From Paenibacillus paridis (GTDB lineage: Bacteria > Bacillota > Bacilli > Paenibacillales > Paenibacillaceae), in the NCBI RefSeq assembly GCF_006345825.1, contig NZ_VCIX01000080.1, forward strand, positions 107,663 through 171,662: a stretch of 64,000 nucleotides of DNA, in the 5' to 3' direction. Position 1 is the first letter of the stretch, and every line of letters starts with the position of its first letter. Shown here piece by piece: positions 8,301 through 17,677 of the stretch. A program made the translations under genes and the position numbers. Under the pieces are notes generated by a model. That model saw only the letters and a list, made by a program, of their open reading frames with translations. It was not told the origin of the DNA and ran no database searches.

Positions 8301-8391
8301 AACGGCTGTTGCCGTCCTTTAGACGCTGAGGTAGCTTTAACAGTGAAATATAAGCCTTTTATAAGCTAACAAACTTATAAATTCTTATATT
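8301..8391 (+). repeat. Dispersed structured repeat, copy 1
   Basis: About 90 bp with a close relative at 27211-27302. Shared blocks include TAGACGCTGA, GTAGCTTT and GTGAAATATAAGCC. It can fold into a small hairpin (ACGGC/GCCGT) and a long AT-rich one (AATATAAG with CTTATATT, inner TTATAAG with CTTATAA). It sits between the T-box terminator and the leuA start, inside the leuA leader but of opposite reading sense, and ends at the A-tract that becomes the terminator U-run on the other strand. Confidence 0.7.
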
Positions 8392-8790
8392 AAAAAAAAG
8401 CACGTCGTCTCCTTGTAAGAGACGACGTGCTTTCGCTGCCGTGGTACCACTCTAATTGACCGGAACCTAGGTGCAGATGCATTAACCGTATGGCCTGTGT
8501 ATTAGACAGTCACGGAGCTGCATGCTGCGGGGTCCGAGCCCGCTTAAATGCCTGATGACGGCGGCTAGCCGTTACGGTGTAGGCAGCTGCCCGAAAGCAT
8601 TCCGCGTTCCACCGTTCCGCTCCCAGGCGAGATTCAAACCTCAGCTTCGACTGCGTCACACCATCCCGCAGCTCTCTTGTGCAAATTCGCCAATCCCGCT
8701 CGTTGGATCCGGGATATCCTCGATTTCGCTTTGCCAGCCTACTGTTCTACTGCTCCTGTTCATCGCGTTTAACTCTATGTTGGATTTTCC
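8392..8790 (-). promoter_or_regulatory. Leucine T-box leader, leuA-proximal
   Basis: T-box riboswitch that senses uncharged tRNA-Leu. In minus-strand order it has a stem I start (GAACAGGAGCAGTAG), the apical AGAGAGCTGCGGGATGGTG element, a specifier loop GAATCTCGCC with codon CTC (8629-8631), a T-box sequence AGAGTGGTACCACGG (8439-8453, slightly off consensus) and a terminator, GCACGTCGTCTC/GAGACGACGTGC at 8400-8430 followed by a T-tract. It is the second of two in tandem before leuA. Confidence 0.92.
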
Positions 8791-8831
8791 ATATTTACCT
8801 TAAAGGTCAGCTACTTCACTTCCCAAACAAC

Positions 8832-9239
8832 AAGAAAAGCCTGTCGTCTCTATGAATCAAGAGACGACAGGCTATAAAAGACCCGCGCGGTACCACCCTT
8901 GTTGACACCCTACACTCGCAAACGAGCAGGGAAGCCCAACTTAAGCATATGGCCAGCTCCGGATGCTGACTCACACGCACCTGATCACGGTGGTTAACCG
9001 TAACAATGTACCTGCATGGCCCATGAGCATTCCATCATGACGCCATCGTTTCCATCGTTCCGCTCCCAGGTGAGCTTCAAGCATCCTTCGTCTGCGTTGC
9101 ACCATCCCGCAGCTCTCTGTATTCCAGCATCGGCGTTGAATGATGGTCATTCACCGTTTAGCTGACAACGTTCCCGGACTCGCTTTACTGTTCCTGTTCT
9201 TTGCGTTTGTTTCGTATAGGGTTGAAGTTTGAAGTATTG
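8832..9239 (-). promoter_or_regulatory. Leucine T-box leader, promoter-proximal
   Basis: A complete T-box. It has stem I start GAACAGGAACAGTAAAG, apical AGAGAGCTGCGGGATGGTG, specifier GAAGCTCACC with CTC (Leu, 9072-9074), consensus T-box AAGGGTGGTACCGCG (8886-8900), and a terminator, GCCTGTCGTCTC/GAGACGACAGGC at 8839-8872 followed by a T-rich tract. Two T-boxes in series, both with CTC, should give a steeper, lower-leak response to leucine starvation than one. Confidence 0.94.
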
Positions 9240-9245
9240 TTGCTT

Positions 9246-9274
9246 ATTATATGCTCTTGAAAATAGTCTGTCAA
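9246..9274 (-). promoter_or_regulatory. Consensus sigma-A promoter of the leuA leader
   Basis: TTGACA (9269-9274) and TATAAT (9246-9251) on the minus strand, 17 bp apart: both hexamers perfect. Transcription should begin near 9239, at the first T-box, giving a leader of about 1 kb before leuA. Such a strong promoter fits control by termination rather than initiation. Confidence 0.9.
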
Positions 9275-9311
9275 TTCGGTTTTCGTATTTAGTTGAAATT
9301 TTTTTCCGTCG

Positions 9312-10397
9312 TTACTCTGCGATGCTTTCGCTAGCAGCAGCTACCGACCAGCTTTCCAAGGAAAAACCGGGATCTGCTTTCATGTCAAGCTCGGTAAACT
9401 CCGAGCGCTTTAGCTTCAAGTGGGCAGCCGCCCCAATCATCGCCGCATTATCGGTACATAAAGCGTTTGGCGGAATAAGCAAGGGAAGCTTTTCTTTCTC
9501 GCAGCGAGCGGTCAATGCGGCCCGCAAGCCGCGATTCGCCGCAACTCCTCCGCAAAGAAGCAGCTGCTTCGCTCCATATGCCCGTACCGCGCGAAGCGCC
9601 TTCGTGACGAGCACCTCCGTCACCGACTCCTGAAATCCGCGTGCCAGAGCCGCCTCATCCAAGACCAGACCCTTCATTTTTGTTTGGTTAATAACGGCGA
9701 GTACAGCAGATTTTAATCCGCTGAAGCTGAAATCATAGCTATCTGCCTCCAGCCAAGCGCGCGGCAGCACAATGGATTCCGCGGCTTCCACCGCAAGCTT
9801 GTCAATATGAGGCCCTCCCGGATAGGGAAGCCGCAGCGCACGGGCTACCTTGTCGTAAGCCTCACCGACAGCATCGTCTCTCGTGCGGCCCACGACGCGG
9901 AAGCGTCCCTCGCTCTCCATCAGCACAAGCTCCGTGTGGCCTCCGGATACGACAAGCGCCATGCTCGGGTATACGATGTCGTGGACAAGCTCATTCGCAT
10001 AAATATGCCCTGCAATATGATGCGTGCCAATTAACGGAATATCAAGCGCCATAGACAAACTTTTGGCAGCCACGATGCCCACAAGCAGCGCGCCTACAAG
10101 GCCCGGCCCCTGCGTGACAGCGATGGCCGACATATCTCTGAGCGTATAACCCGATTCCTTGACGGCTTGCTCGATAATAAGCGTAATGGATTCGACATGC
10201 TTGCGTGAAGCAATCTCCGGCACTACGCCGCCAAAGCGTTCATGGATCTCAATTTGACTGGATACTACGTTAGACAATATATGTTTCCCGCCGCGAATAA
10301 CGGCTGCGGATGTTTCATCGCAACTGGTTTCAATCGCCAAAATAAGTGCATTGTTACCTGCAGCATCTGCTGCCTTTTCTGACTGACTCACGTTCAT
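9312..10397 (-). CDS. tsaD: tRNA t6A37 threonylcarbamoyltransferase TsaD
   Basis: Transfers threonylcarbamoyl to A37 of ANN-decoding tRNAs, with TsaB and TsaE. The 361-aa protein has the ASKHA fold, with [14 protein letters not shown] at the start, the metal-binding HHIAGH motif near residue 115, VVSGGHTEL and a C-terminal NAAMIGAAA. Its start overlaps the rimI stop by 4 bases. It is the last gene of the thiL-tsaE-tsaB-rimI-tsaD group. An N-terminal extension of about 17 residues precedes the usual start and is probably disordered. Confidence 0.96.
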   Translation of the reverse strand: MNVSQSEKAADAAGNNALILAIETSCDETSAAVIRGGKHILSNVVSSQIEIHERFGGVVPEIASRKHVESITLIIEQAVKESGYTLRDMSAIAVTQGPGLVGALLVGIVAAKSLSMALDIPLIGTHHIAGHIYANELVHDIVYPSMALVVSGGHTELVLMESEGRFRVVGRTRDDAVGEAYDKVARALRLPYPGGPHIDKLAVEAAESIVLPRAWLEADSYDFSFSGLKSAVLAVINQTKMKGLVLDEAALARGFQESVTEVLVTKALRAVRAYGAKQLLLCGGVAANRGLRAALTARCEKEKLPLLIPPNALCTDNAAMIGAAAHLKLKRSEFTELDMKADPGFSLESWSVAAASESIAE

Positions 10398-10882
10398 TGC
10401 TCCCCTGCTTTCAAACGCTCATGGTCAAGCTCCGCCCACATAATGAGCGCATCTTCATTGTTATCCGAATAGTAGCGCGGGCGTATGCCCGCCGGCTCGA
10501 ACCCATATTTGCGGTACAGCTGCTGCGCGATTTCGTTGGAAGGACGTACTTCCAGCGTCATTTTGACTGCGCCAAAAAAAACCGCCGTACGCTGCAGCTC
10601 AAAGAGCAAGCAGCTTCCGAGCCCATGTCCGCGATAATCCTCCCTTACAGCAATGTTCGTCACATGTGCCTCATCCATAATGACCCACATGCCGCCATAG
10701 CCTATAATTTCGCCTTCGTATTCCATAATCATATACCGGGCAAAAAGATTGTTCATGAGCTCGTTCGCAAATGCCTCCGTGGTCCATGGGCTTGAGAACG
10801 CTTCCTGCTCAATCGCCACGATCGCAGGAATATCAGCCATCGTCATCGCGCGGTAGATCAGCTTCGTTACGTCTGCTTTCAT
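10394..10882 (-). CDS. rimI: Ribosomal protein S18 alanine N-acetyltransferase
   Basis: GNAT acetyltransferase of 162 aa, with the acetyl-CoA loop [11 protein letters not shown] and a RimI-like core ([11 protein letters not shown], then [18 protein letters not shown]). RimI acetylates the N-terminus of ribosomal protein S18. Four-base overlaps with tsaB upstream and tsaD downstream show tight translational coupling, the usual Firmicute order. Confidence 0.93.
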   Translation of the reverse strand: MKADVTKLIYRAMTMADIPAIVAIEQEAFSSPWTTEAFANELMNNLFARYMIMEYEGEIIGYGGMWVIMDEAHVTNIAVREDYRGHGLGSCLLFELQRTAVFFGAVKMTLEVRPSNEIAQQLYRKYGFEPAGIRPRYYSDNNEDALIMWAELDHERLKAGEQ

Positions 10883-11697
10883 ACCTTGGCTTCACCCTCC
10901 TGCTTCGCTTTCCATACGACCTCCGCCTCGGTAAGCTGCGTATAATTCGGAATTAACGTATGCGGGTCTTCAGTCAGACCGGCTTCAAGTCTTGCGAGGC
11001 CCAGCCTGGCAATCCATTTGCCTTCCTGTACAAAAGGAACAAAATGAATGGCAACGCCTGTGTCTGCTCCAATCTGTTGCAGCTGCTCTGCCCCTGCCTC
11101 ATGAAGCGACAAATCCCCGACCAGCGACACGCTCCGCACGCAGCCTGCCGGCTGTATTGCCAAGCGCTGCCTTACCTGCTCAGCAAAATCCTTCATAAGC
11201 CGAACGCCGTCTTCGGACCAGCGTGTCCAACTCCCCTGAGCAGACATTGCAAAGCCAGCCGAGTAAACTTGCCCTCGCCTTGCATCCATAATCGGCAGCA
11301 CCCAATGCTCCCCGCCTTGCTGCTTCGACTCCTCTGCTTGCTCCTTCAAAGCTTGATGCCAAGCGCCGTAGGCAATCGCCTCGAGACTGGAAACCGCGAC
11401 GAGCGGCTTATCCCATACCCATGCGAGCGTTTTGGCCACAGAAACAGCGATACGCATCCCCGTGTAGGAGCCCGGACCATTGCCCACCGCAATAGCATCG
11501 ATGCTTTTCTCGCCAAGCCCGCTGCTGGCCAGCATCTCCTTGATATGGCTCACAACATGGACGGAATGGTTTCTTTCGGCCATCGTTTGAATCTCGGCCC
11601 GCACCGTATCCCCGCTAATAATGGCAGCAGCCATGGCTGCTGTCGATGTATCCAGCGCCAAAATCGTATTCGTTAATTCCTTCTGCTCACTTCTCAT
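10879..11697 (-). CDS. tsaB: TsaB, t6A synthesis partner of TsaD
   Basis: An ASKHA-fold protein lacking the metal site, which dimerises with TsaD. The 272-aa sequence begins with ILALDTSTAAMAAAI and contains VGNGPGSYTGMRIAVSVAKTLAW, the family signature, at about 75-97. It overlaps tsaE and rimI by 4 bases each. Length is slightly above the usual 230 or so, owing to insertions in the second half. Confidence 0.94.
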   Translation of the reverse strand: MRSEQKELTNTILALDTSTAAMAAAIISGDTVRAEIQTMAERNHSVHVVSHIKEMLASSGLGEKSIDAIAVGNGPGSYTGMRIAVSVAKTLAWVWDKPLVAVSSLEAIAYGAWHQALKEQAEESKQQGGEHWVLPIMDARRGQVYSAGFAMSAQGSWTRWSEDGVRLMKDFAEQVRQRLAIQPAGCVRSVSLVGDLSLHEAGAEQLQQIGADTGVAIHFVPFVQEGKWIARLGLARLEAGLTEDPHTLIPNYTQLTEAEVVWKAKQEGEAKV

Positions 11698-12182
11698 TTT
11701 CCTGCTCCTATCTCGTTAACGGCTTCACACCAGCTTGCATACCTTTCGCCGTAGCCGGTCAAATGGATACGCCGCGACTCATCGCCCAAATGCTCGATGT
11801 ACAGCTCCAAACGCTGCTCGGGCAACAGCTCTTTGATCAAGCTTGCCCATTCCACAACCGTTGCGCCCTCGCCAAAAAAATAATCATCCAGTCCCAGCTC
11901 GTCCGCTTCCTCCAGTGAAAGGCGGTATACGTCCATATGATAAAAGGGAAGTTCTTTCCCTTCGTATTCCTTAATAATCGTAAAGGTTGGGCTATTCACA
12001 ATGCCCGCAACTCCAATCGCAGCGGCAAAGGCTTGCGAAAATCTGGTTTTGCCCGCGCCGAGGTCACCATCCAGCGCAAGCAGCGTGCCCGGTTGAACCC
12101 ATTTAGCCAGCATCCCGGCTAATGTCACCGTATCTTGTTCCGTTTGTGCCAGCCATATGGCTTGGCCGATCTTTTGTTCCAT
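11694..12182 (-). CDS. tsaE: TsaE ATPase of the t6A pathway
   Basis: P-loop ATPase of 162 aa with Walker [13 protein letters not shown], then NSPTFTII and HMDVYRL, diagnostic of TsaE (YdiB). It drives turnover of the TsaBD complex. The start at 12180-12182 is chosen because GGGTGGATTGC precedes it and it falls 13 bp after the thiL stop; the open frame extends 26 codons further back, into thiL. Confidence 0.95.
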   Translation of the reverse strand: MEQKIGQAIWLAQTEQDTVTLAGMLAKWVQPGTLLALDGDLGAGKTRFSQAFAAAIGVAGIVNSPTFTIIKEYEGKELPFYHMDVYRLSLEEADELGLDDYFFGEGATVVEWASLIKELLPEQRLELYIEHLGDESRRIHLTGYGERYASWCEAVNEIGAGK

Positions 12183-12195
12183 GCAATCCACCCGT

Positions 12196-13269
12196 TCATG
12201 ACAAAAAATGATTGTATCCGCGCTTTTTAAGCTTGATGCGCTCTTCCTTCGCAGTGCCATGGCGCACGAGCTCTACTTCCGGCTCGCCTGCCTCGGTTTC
12301 CCCAATAATAAAAAAAGGAATGCCTTCCTGATGAAAAGCAGCCTTTATCGCTTCGGCATCCTCGGCAGCGCTCGTCCCAAGCAGGACATAATCCTCTCCG
12401 CCGTATAGCATCCACTCCATCGGATCTATGCCAACGCTGGACGCATAAGCCGCCATGCTGCCGCTCTTAGGCAGATGTTTCTCCCTAAGCACAAGGCGCA
12501 GCCCGGAGGCCTCCGCGATTTCCCAAGCTTCGCTCGCCAATCCATCGCTCACATCATTAAGAGAGCTGCAGCTTCCCTGCTCAAGCAGCAGCCTGCCGGC
12601 CCGAACAGACGGGCCCGGCCGCTGATGCGCCCGCACCAGCGGCGCAAGCGCCCGAAGAGCCTCACCTGCGCCAGCCTCTTCGCAGTCCGGTGCACCCCCG
12701 CGCGCCTCTTCGGCCAGCAGCGCGTGCAGCCCCGCCGCCGACATGCCCACGGCGCCGGTGACAAACACGGCATCGCCCGGCTTCGCCCCTGAGCGAAGCC
12801 GCTCCCGCCCCGCCTCCACGGTTCCCGTCAACGTGACGGCGACCACCAAATGCTGCGGCGACGACGTCGTATCGCCGCCAACAATGGCAACCCCGTAGCG
12901 CTCGGCGCATTCGTACAGCCCATCATACAGCCTCCGCATCCGCTCCGGCGTATAGGCGGGCGGCACGCTGACCGAGACGAGCGCATGCAAGGGCACGCCC
13001 CCCATCGCGGCGATATCGCTAATGTTGGCCGCAAGCGCCTTATAGCCGACATCCTCGTCCCGCATCGTCGCCGGCTTGAAATGGACGGTCTCCACCATCG
13101 TGTCGACCGCCAGCAGCAGCCGCTTCGGCGCGGCTACGCCATCTGCCGCCGACGCAGGATCAACGACGGCCGTATCATCGCCGATGCCGATAACGACGCC
13201 GCGCTCCCGCTGCCACTGATCCGCTTGCCGTCCGGCCGTCCAGTGATGAATACTCGCAAACTCATCCAA
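12196..13269 (-). CDS. thiL: Thiamine-monophosphate kinase
   Basis: ATP-dependent phosphorylation of thiamine monophosphate to the active diphosphate. The 357-aa PurM-like protein has IGIGDDTAVV near residue 26, VDTMVETVHF, the Mg-binding GGDTTSSP and NDVSDGLASE, and ends with a GGEDYVLL segment. The gene is locally much richer in GC than its neighbours (about 12600-13150), which makes long false open frames on the other strand. It starts the tsaE-tsaB-rimI-tsaD run. Confidence 0.94.
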   Translation of the reverse strand: MDEFASIHHWTAGRQADQWQRERGVVIGIGDDTAVVDPASAADGVAAPKRLLLAVDTMVETVHFKPATMRDEDVGYKALAANISDIAAMGGVPLHALVSVSVPPAYTPERMRRLYDGLYECAERYGVAIVGGDTTSSPQHLVVAVTLTGTVEAGRERLRSGAKPGDAVFVTGAVGMSAAGLHALLAEEARGGAPDCEEAGAGEALRALAPLVRAHQRPGPSVRAGRLLLEQGSCSSLNDVSDGLASEAWEIAEASGLRLVLREKHLPKSGSMAAYASSVGIDPMEWMLYGGEDYVLLGTSAAEDAEAIKAAFHQEGIPFFIIGETEAGEPEVELVRHGTAKEERIKLKKRGYNHFLS

Positions 13270-13294
13270 GTGCCAATTCTCCCTCTTACCATCA

Positions 13295-14164
13295 TTAGTG
13301 AATATCGCGTTTCTTAAACCGTCCGCCCTTCACATCGTGAATATTGCCTACAGCGAGGAAGGCCACCGGGTCCAGCTCATGAACGATCGACTTCATCTTG
13401 GCTTCCTCCAGCCGCGTAATCACGCAAAAAATAACGCGTTTGCTCCCGCCTGTAAAGCCGCCTTCGCCATGCAAATAAGTCACGCCGCGCCCCAGCCTGC
13501 TCATAATCGCAGCACCGATTTCCTTAGCCTCATCACTGATGATCCAGACGGCCTTCGATTCGTCGAAGCCCTCGATCGTAATATCAATCAGCTTAAATGC
13601 AATGTAGTACGCAATAAGGGAATACATCGCGCGGTCCCAACCGAACACGAATCCCGCGCTGCCAAGAATAAACAAATTAAAGAACATGACCGTCTCGCCT
13701 ACCGAGAAAGGAAGGCGTTTATTAAATAAAATAGCGACAATTTCCGTACCGTCCAGCGAGCCGCCGAATCGAATCACCATGCCGACGCCAACACCCAAAA
13801 TGACGCCGCCGAAAATGGCAGCCAAAAAAGGCTCTACCGTCAGCGGGGGTACCGGATGAAGCAAAAAAGTGCCGATAGACATCACCGTGACACCGTACAA
13901 TGTCGAAATGGCAAAGGTTTTGCCGATTTGCTTGTAACCCAAAAACAAGAAAGGAAGATTCAAAAGAAATAGAAAAAGACCGAGCGGCAAGGAAGACAAA
14001 TGGGAAACCATAATCGATATACCGACAATACCGCCATCGATAATGTGGTTAGGGACAAGAAAAATTTCCAAACCAACCGAAACCAGCGCCGCTCCGAGCG
14101 TAATAAACAACACCCTTCGCAGAACTTCGAGCTTCGATAGTCTGTGATGCTGTAATGTTCCCAT
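13295..14164 (-). CDS. YitT family membrane protein
   Basis: A 289-aa protein with five or six hydrophobic segments (about 20-180) and a cytoplasmic C-terminal DUF2179 domain (KAVWIISDEAKEIGAAIM, then GVTYLHGEGGFTGGSK). It belongs to the YitT/DUF161 family, of unknown transport function and common in several copies in spore-formers. The start at M5 of the longest frame is preferred: AGGAG lies 12 bases before it, while the first ATG abuts that site. Confidence 0.85.
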   Translation of the reverse strand: MGTLQHHRLSKLEVLRRVLFITLGAALVSVGLEIFLVPNHIIDGGIVGISIMVSHLSSLPLGLFLFLLNLPFLFLGYKQIGKTFAISTLYGVTVMSIGTFLLHPVPPLTVEPFLAAIFGGVILGVGVGMVIRFGGSLDGTEIVAILFNKRLPFSVGETVMFFNLFILGSAGFVFGWDRAMYSLIAYYIAFKLIDITIEGFDESKAVWIISDEAKEIGAAIMSRLGRGVTYLHGEGGFTGGSKRVIFCVITRLEEAKMKSIVHELDPVAFLAVGNIHDVKGGRFKKRDIH

Positions 14165-14248
14165 ATAAATGCACATCTCCTACTAGCTCTATTTCTCATT
14201 ATTTTACCTTAAACGCATGCAGATATAAAGCTAGACTGCCATTATAGC

Positions 14249-14301
14249 AAAAAGAAACCTTCCCGCTTGCCAGCAATCAATGCCGCTGCTTGGAAGGTTT
14301 C
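14249..14301 (-). terminator. Terminator after the 14.3-14.7 kb gene
   Basis: GAAACCTTCC (14253-14262) pairs with GGAAGGTTTC (14292-14301), and on the minus strand the stem is followed by TTTTTGC. Confidence 0.75.
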
Positions 14302-14314
14302 CGATGTCGTCTTT

Positions 14315-14668
14315 CTATCCGATGACCGAGAAGGCTTCTACGCCAGCCGGAATCGGTTTGGTCCGATATACTCTGGCCAAGCTATCGTAGACCTGAATCG
14401 TATAGTCAACCGTCGTCAAGGTAGGCACTGAGCTAAAAAACACAACGCCAAACCGGTCGAAGGCTGCTGTCTGTACCAGCGTCGTGCCTCTGTAAATCGC
14501 CGCGAAAAATCCTGTCGTAATAAAGGGAACGCCGTTATTATCCACCCAAAGCACCGTCAGTCGATTGAATGTCGGTCCGGTTTGCCTTTTAACGGCTTTC
14601 GTTTTTTTCAATAGCGCCTTTTTGGTAACCATCGGTCCCAATAATGGCGGTTTAACCCGAATAGCCAT
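14315..14668 (-). CDS. Hypothetical beta-rich protein (117 aa)
   Basis: Not recognised. It has a good ribosome site (GAAGGAGGGACAGT before ATG). The first 30 residues are basic (KKALLKKTKAVKRQ); the rest looks like one beta-sandwich: VLWVDNNGVPFITTGFFAAIYRG and DYTIQVYDSLARVYRT. There is no signal peptide or membrane segment. The pattern resembles small Paenibacillus/Bacillus surface or spore-associated proteins, but no family can be named. It is monocistronic with its own terminator. Confidence 0.7.
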   Translation of the reverse strand: MAIRVKPPLLGPMVTKKALLKKTKAVKRQTGPTFNRLTVLWVDNNGVPFITTGFFAAIYRGTTLVQTAAFDRFGVVFFSSVPTLTTVDYTIQVYDSLARVYRTKPIPAGVEAFSVIG

Positions 14669-14760
14669 ACTGTCCCTCCTTCCCGCATCTTCGTTACCAT
14701 ATGCGAGAGGGTAAGGGTTGGTATGGTCATGCTCCTAGCGAGAAGAACGAAATATATCGC

Positions 14761-15843
14761 CTATAGCTCTTTGATAATCGTAATGTGCAGCTCATCCTTC
14801 AGCTCGATTTCATAAGGCGAAGCGGGAGGCATGCCACCTGCCTCCATAATGATGCGTACGCGGGGACGGTGAACGGCAAGCTCGTTATTTTCCGATACGA
14901 CGCCGACCTGACCCGTACTCAGCAGTAGCGAGGTCGAAATCGGATAAATCGAAATATGCTTGCAAAAGAGCTTGATGAGTTCCAAATCAAAGAAGGTGCC
15001 TCCAGCAGCAAACAAAAACTCGATGGCTTCGCTGGCTGTATAACGCTTGCGGTACGGCCGCGGCGAAGTTAAAGCATCGAACGTATCCGCAAGGCCAACG
15101 ATTTGGGCATACATATGAATTTCGTTTTCTTTAAGCCCGCGCGGGTAACCCGACCCGTTAAATCGCTCATGATGCTGCAGCGCGCAGTGAGCGGACACGA
15201 TAGAAATATCATGGTATTTGCGCAGTATGTCAAAGCCATCCTTGGCATGGCTATGAAGAAGTGTACGTTCTTCTGCAGATAAACTGCCTTTGTTAGCCAG
15301 CAACTTTGGGGGCATCTTGGTCATCCCGATATCGAAGAGCAATGCGCCAATGCCAAGCTCCTCCAATTGGTTTCGGTTAAATCCCTTCGCAATGCCCATA
15401 ATGCCTGCAAGCACCGCCACGTTAAACGAGTGTTGAAACAAATAGGCGTCCATGGCATGGATGCTCGTGAGATTGACAAGCATATTTGGTCTGGATGACA
15501 GATCCTGCATGATCTGTCCGAATACAGCCCGAAAATTACGCCCCATGTCAGGAGCGATGGTACGGCCCTTTGTAACCGTTTGGTCCTTGAAGGAATTCAT
15601 CGTTTTATAAATCGTATCGACGGCCTGCTTGCGCGTCTCTTCTCGAATCGTATCCTCCGGTATCAAATCCGCTGTCAATCCGTCTTCGATGAATAGAAAG
15701 TCAATGCCTAGGTTGAACAAGCGGTCAATATACCGATCATTCAGCTCAACGCCTTCTCCCAGAAGCACGTTTCCGTTTTCTTGAAAAATGGGCTTTGCCA
15801 CCTTGTCACCAGGCTTGACCATTCCAATTTGCACTTTTCTCAT
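14761..15843 (-). CDS. HD-GYP domain protein with a degenerate HD motif
   Basis: 360 aa: an N-terminal domain (about 1-100, ending before RNFRAVFG) and an HD-GYP domain. The GYP part is intact (HCALQHHERFNGSGYPRGL, then VGLADTFDALTSPRPYR). The segment that is normally HDIGK reads LLFDIGMTKMP: His is Phe and Lys is Met. HD-GYP enzymes hydrolyse c-di-GMP; loss of that metal-ligand His makes activity doubtful, and the protein may instead bind the nucleotide or a partner. It follows the diguanylate cyclase gene on the same strand, separated by a terminator. Confidence 0.88.
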   Translation of the reverse strand: MRKVQIGMVKPGDKVAKPIFQENGNVLLGEGVELNDRYIDRLFNLGIDFLFIEDGLTADLIPEDTIREETRKQAVDTIYKTMNSFKDQTVTKGRTIAPDMGRNFRAVFGQIMQDLSSRPNMLVNLTSIHAMDAYLFQHSFNVAVLAGIMGIAKGFNRNQLEELGIGALLFDIGMTKMPPKLLANKGSLSAEERTLLHSHAKDGFDILRKYHDISIVSAHCALQHHERFNGSGYPRGLKENEIHMYAQIVGLADTFDALTSPRPYRKRYTASEAIEFLFAAGGTFFDLELIKLFCKHISIYPISTSLLLSTGQVGVVSENNELAVHRPRVRIIMEAGGMPPASPYEIELKDELHITIIKEL

Positions 15844-15956
15844 TAGATTAGTTCCCGCCTTTGATAGTTATAGCGCTTGTAACCGGATAGCCTCTATTTT
15901 ATCAGATGATTGTCCGACTGACTATGGAAAGAGCCTCAAGCGTAAACGGCTGGATA

Positions 15957-15989
15957 TCAAAAAAAGGCCTGACCGCTTTCCGTTCAGGC
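15957..15989 (-). terminator. Terminator after the GGDEF gene
   Basis: GCCTGA and TCAGGC around a 10-11 base loop, followed on the minus strand by a run of seven or more T. It lies directly after the stop of the diguanylate cyclase gene. Confidence 0.75.
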
Positions 15990-15991
15990 AC

Positions 15992-17677
15992 TCAGGCTAG
16001 CTTTCGTTTGACAATTCGGTTCCGTCCATTGTACTTGGCCTCATATAAAGCAGCGTCTGCTTGGGCAAGCAGCTCGCGCAAAAAAGCTTTGGGATCTGCA
16101 AGATCGGAAGGCTCAAAATGCTCAATGGAAATAACGCCCATGCTTATCGTAACCGATATCGGCTGATCCCCGTTACCCGTAATGACTTGATTATGTTCAA
16201 CCGCTTCCATGAGCTGTTCTGCGATAAGATCCGCTTGCTCACGGTTCGTATGCGGCAAATATACCGTAAATTCTTCGCCGCCATACCTTGCCAATATATC
16301 CGTAAACCGCAGAGTGTTCCTGACCGCAGCGACCGTGCTGCAAAGCACTTCATCCCCTACCAAATGGCCGTATTGATCGTTAATCGACTTAAAATGGTCC
16401 AGATCGAACAAAAAGATAGAGAAGGGAATGCCGTAACGAATATTGCTGACGACCTCCTGCTCCAGCTGATGCAGCAAATAACGGCGGTTAAAGCAGCCGG
16501 TCAGCCCGTCGGTAATTGCCATATGCTCCAGTTTCTTGTTCGCTTGAAACAGCTCGTCCTGCATAATAAGCAGGTCGCGGTTTCGATCCTGCAGCTGTTC
16601 GTTTTGCGTGTTGGTTTCCTGCACGAGCAATCTCAGCTCTGTGACATCCTGGAAGGTGAGCACTCTTCCAACCAACGTCTTCTTGTTATTCAGTATAGGT
16701 GCGGATTGAACGATCACATGCCTATACTTGTCAAAATGAACGGCAATCTCAATCTCGCCCCGATCCAAAGGCTGCTTGCGCTGCGCTTCAAAAAAAATCG
16801 CAAACTCTTTCAAGGCCTCCTTCTTGAAAGGCGGGCCTAGAAGAGCGGGATTGAATTGGTCTCCGATTCGAAGGCGAATGATCGATTTGATCACTTTATT
16901 GACTTCAATAATCGTATCGTTCTCATCCAGCACGATTACGCCCATGGACATCGTATTCATGACATCCCGCTGAACCGTTTGAATGATATCCAGCACCTTA
17001 TTGCGCTTGATGGCGTGTACAAGGTATGAAGCTGCTAATGCCATTCCTATTGAAATCAAAGGAATGTAGCGCTCAAACTTCTCAATAATGAGCACATTGA
17101 CAAGCAGATCCGAAACCGCAAACAGAACAAGCACAAACATGCCGTTGATTGCCGTCTTGATCAGCGTGCGCTGACGCTCCGAGTTCTCTCCCCGGATCTT
17201 GTGGAACATAATAATAAAGGATACCGTCACATAAAGGATTAGCTGAATGATCATGATCCAATACAAGGGGCCGTGCTGCAGCTGCTTAAGGGGCGAGAGC
17301 TCCTCGTTGATCTGCAGAAACATGCCGCCCGGATTGAGAATAACAACAGCAACGGAAATAAGGGCTGGAAGCGCAATAATGAACAACCGGCTCTTCCGTA
17401 TCACGTACGACTGACCGGTAAGAAAAACAATAAATATAAACCAGCCGATCCCAAGCAGCGAAAGGCCCGTATAAGAAATCGATAGATAGAATATTCGATA
17501 TAAGGTGGAAGTGGTCGTCTGTGAGACAAATTGAAACAGTGTCCATACCATAAATACGGTATGCAAAAATAAATAGATACGGTGCAATACCGTAACTGTG
17601 CCTGAGGCAAACACGTAGAAAAACAAGCCGAACAGCACTAGAAACATACTAAAGTCTAGCCAGATCATCCATCCCAA
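15992..17677 (-). CDS. Membrane diguanylate cyclase (7TM-PAS-GGDEF)
   Basis: Makes c-di-GMP from two GTP. The 561-aa protein has an N-terminal kinase-type 7TM sensor (about 1-225), a PAS domain (about 240-365, MGVIVLDENDTIIEVN), a short coiled coil and a GGDEF domain, with active site YGGEEF and an intact inhibitory site RFTD five residues upstream, so product inhibition is likely. TTG at 17677 has GGGTG 7 bases before it; an ATG three codons in is the alternative. Neighbouring HD-GYP and PilZ-glycosyltransferase genes suggest a local c-di-GMP pathway. Confidence 0.92.
   Translation of the reverse strand: MGWMIWLDFSMFLVLFGLFFYVFASGTVTVLHRIYLFLHTVFMVWTLFQFVSQTTTSTLYRIFYLSISYTGLSLLGIGWFIFIVFLTGQSYVIRKSRLFIIALPALISVAVVILNPGGMFLQINEELSPLKQLQHGPLYWIMIIQLILYVTVSFIIMFHKIRGENSERQRTLIKTAINGMFVLVLFAVSDLLVNVLIIEKFERYIPLISIGMALAASYLVHAIKRNKVLDIIQTVQRDVMNTMSMGVIVLDENDTIIEVNKVIKSIIRLRIGDQFNPALLGPPFKKEALKEFAIFFEAQRKQPLDRGEIEIAVHFDKYRHVIVQSAPILNNKKTLVGRVLTFQDVTELRLLVQETNTQNEQLQDRNRDLLIMQDELFQANKKLEHMAITDGLTGCFNRRYLLHQLEQEVVSNIRYGIPFSIFLFDLDHFKSINDQYGHLVGDEVLCSTVAAVRNTLRFTDILARYGGEEFTVYLPHTNREQADLIAEQLMEAVEHNQVITGNGDQPISVTISMGVISIEHFEPSDLADPKAFLRELLAQADAALYEAKYNGRNRIVKRKLA

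Noticed and set aside
10960..11676. 238-aa plus-strand open frame
   Set aside because: Fully antisense to tsaB, no ribosome site, composition of a mirror frame.
12475..13317. Long open frames on the plus strand opposite thiL
   Set aside because: The thiL region is locally GC-rich, which suppresses stop codons in all frames. The plus-strand frames lack ribosome sites and family motifs, while thiL is unmistakable.
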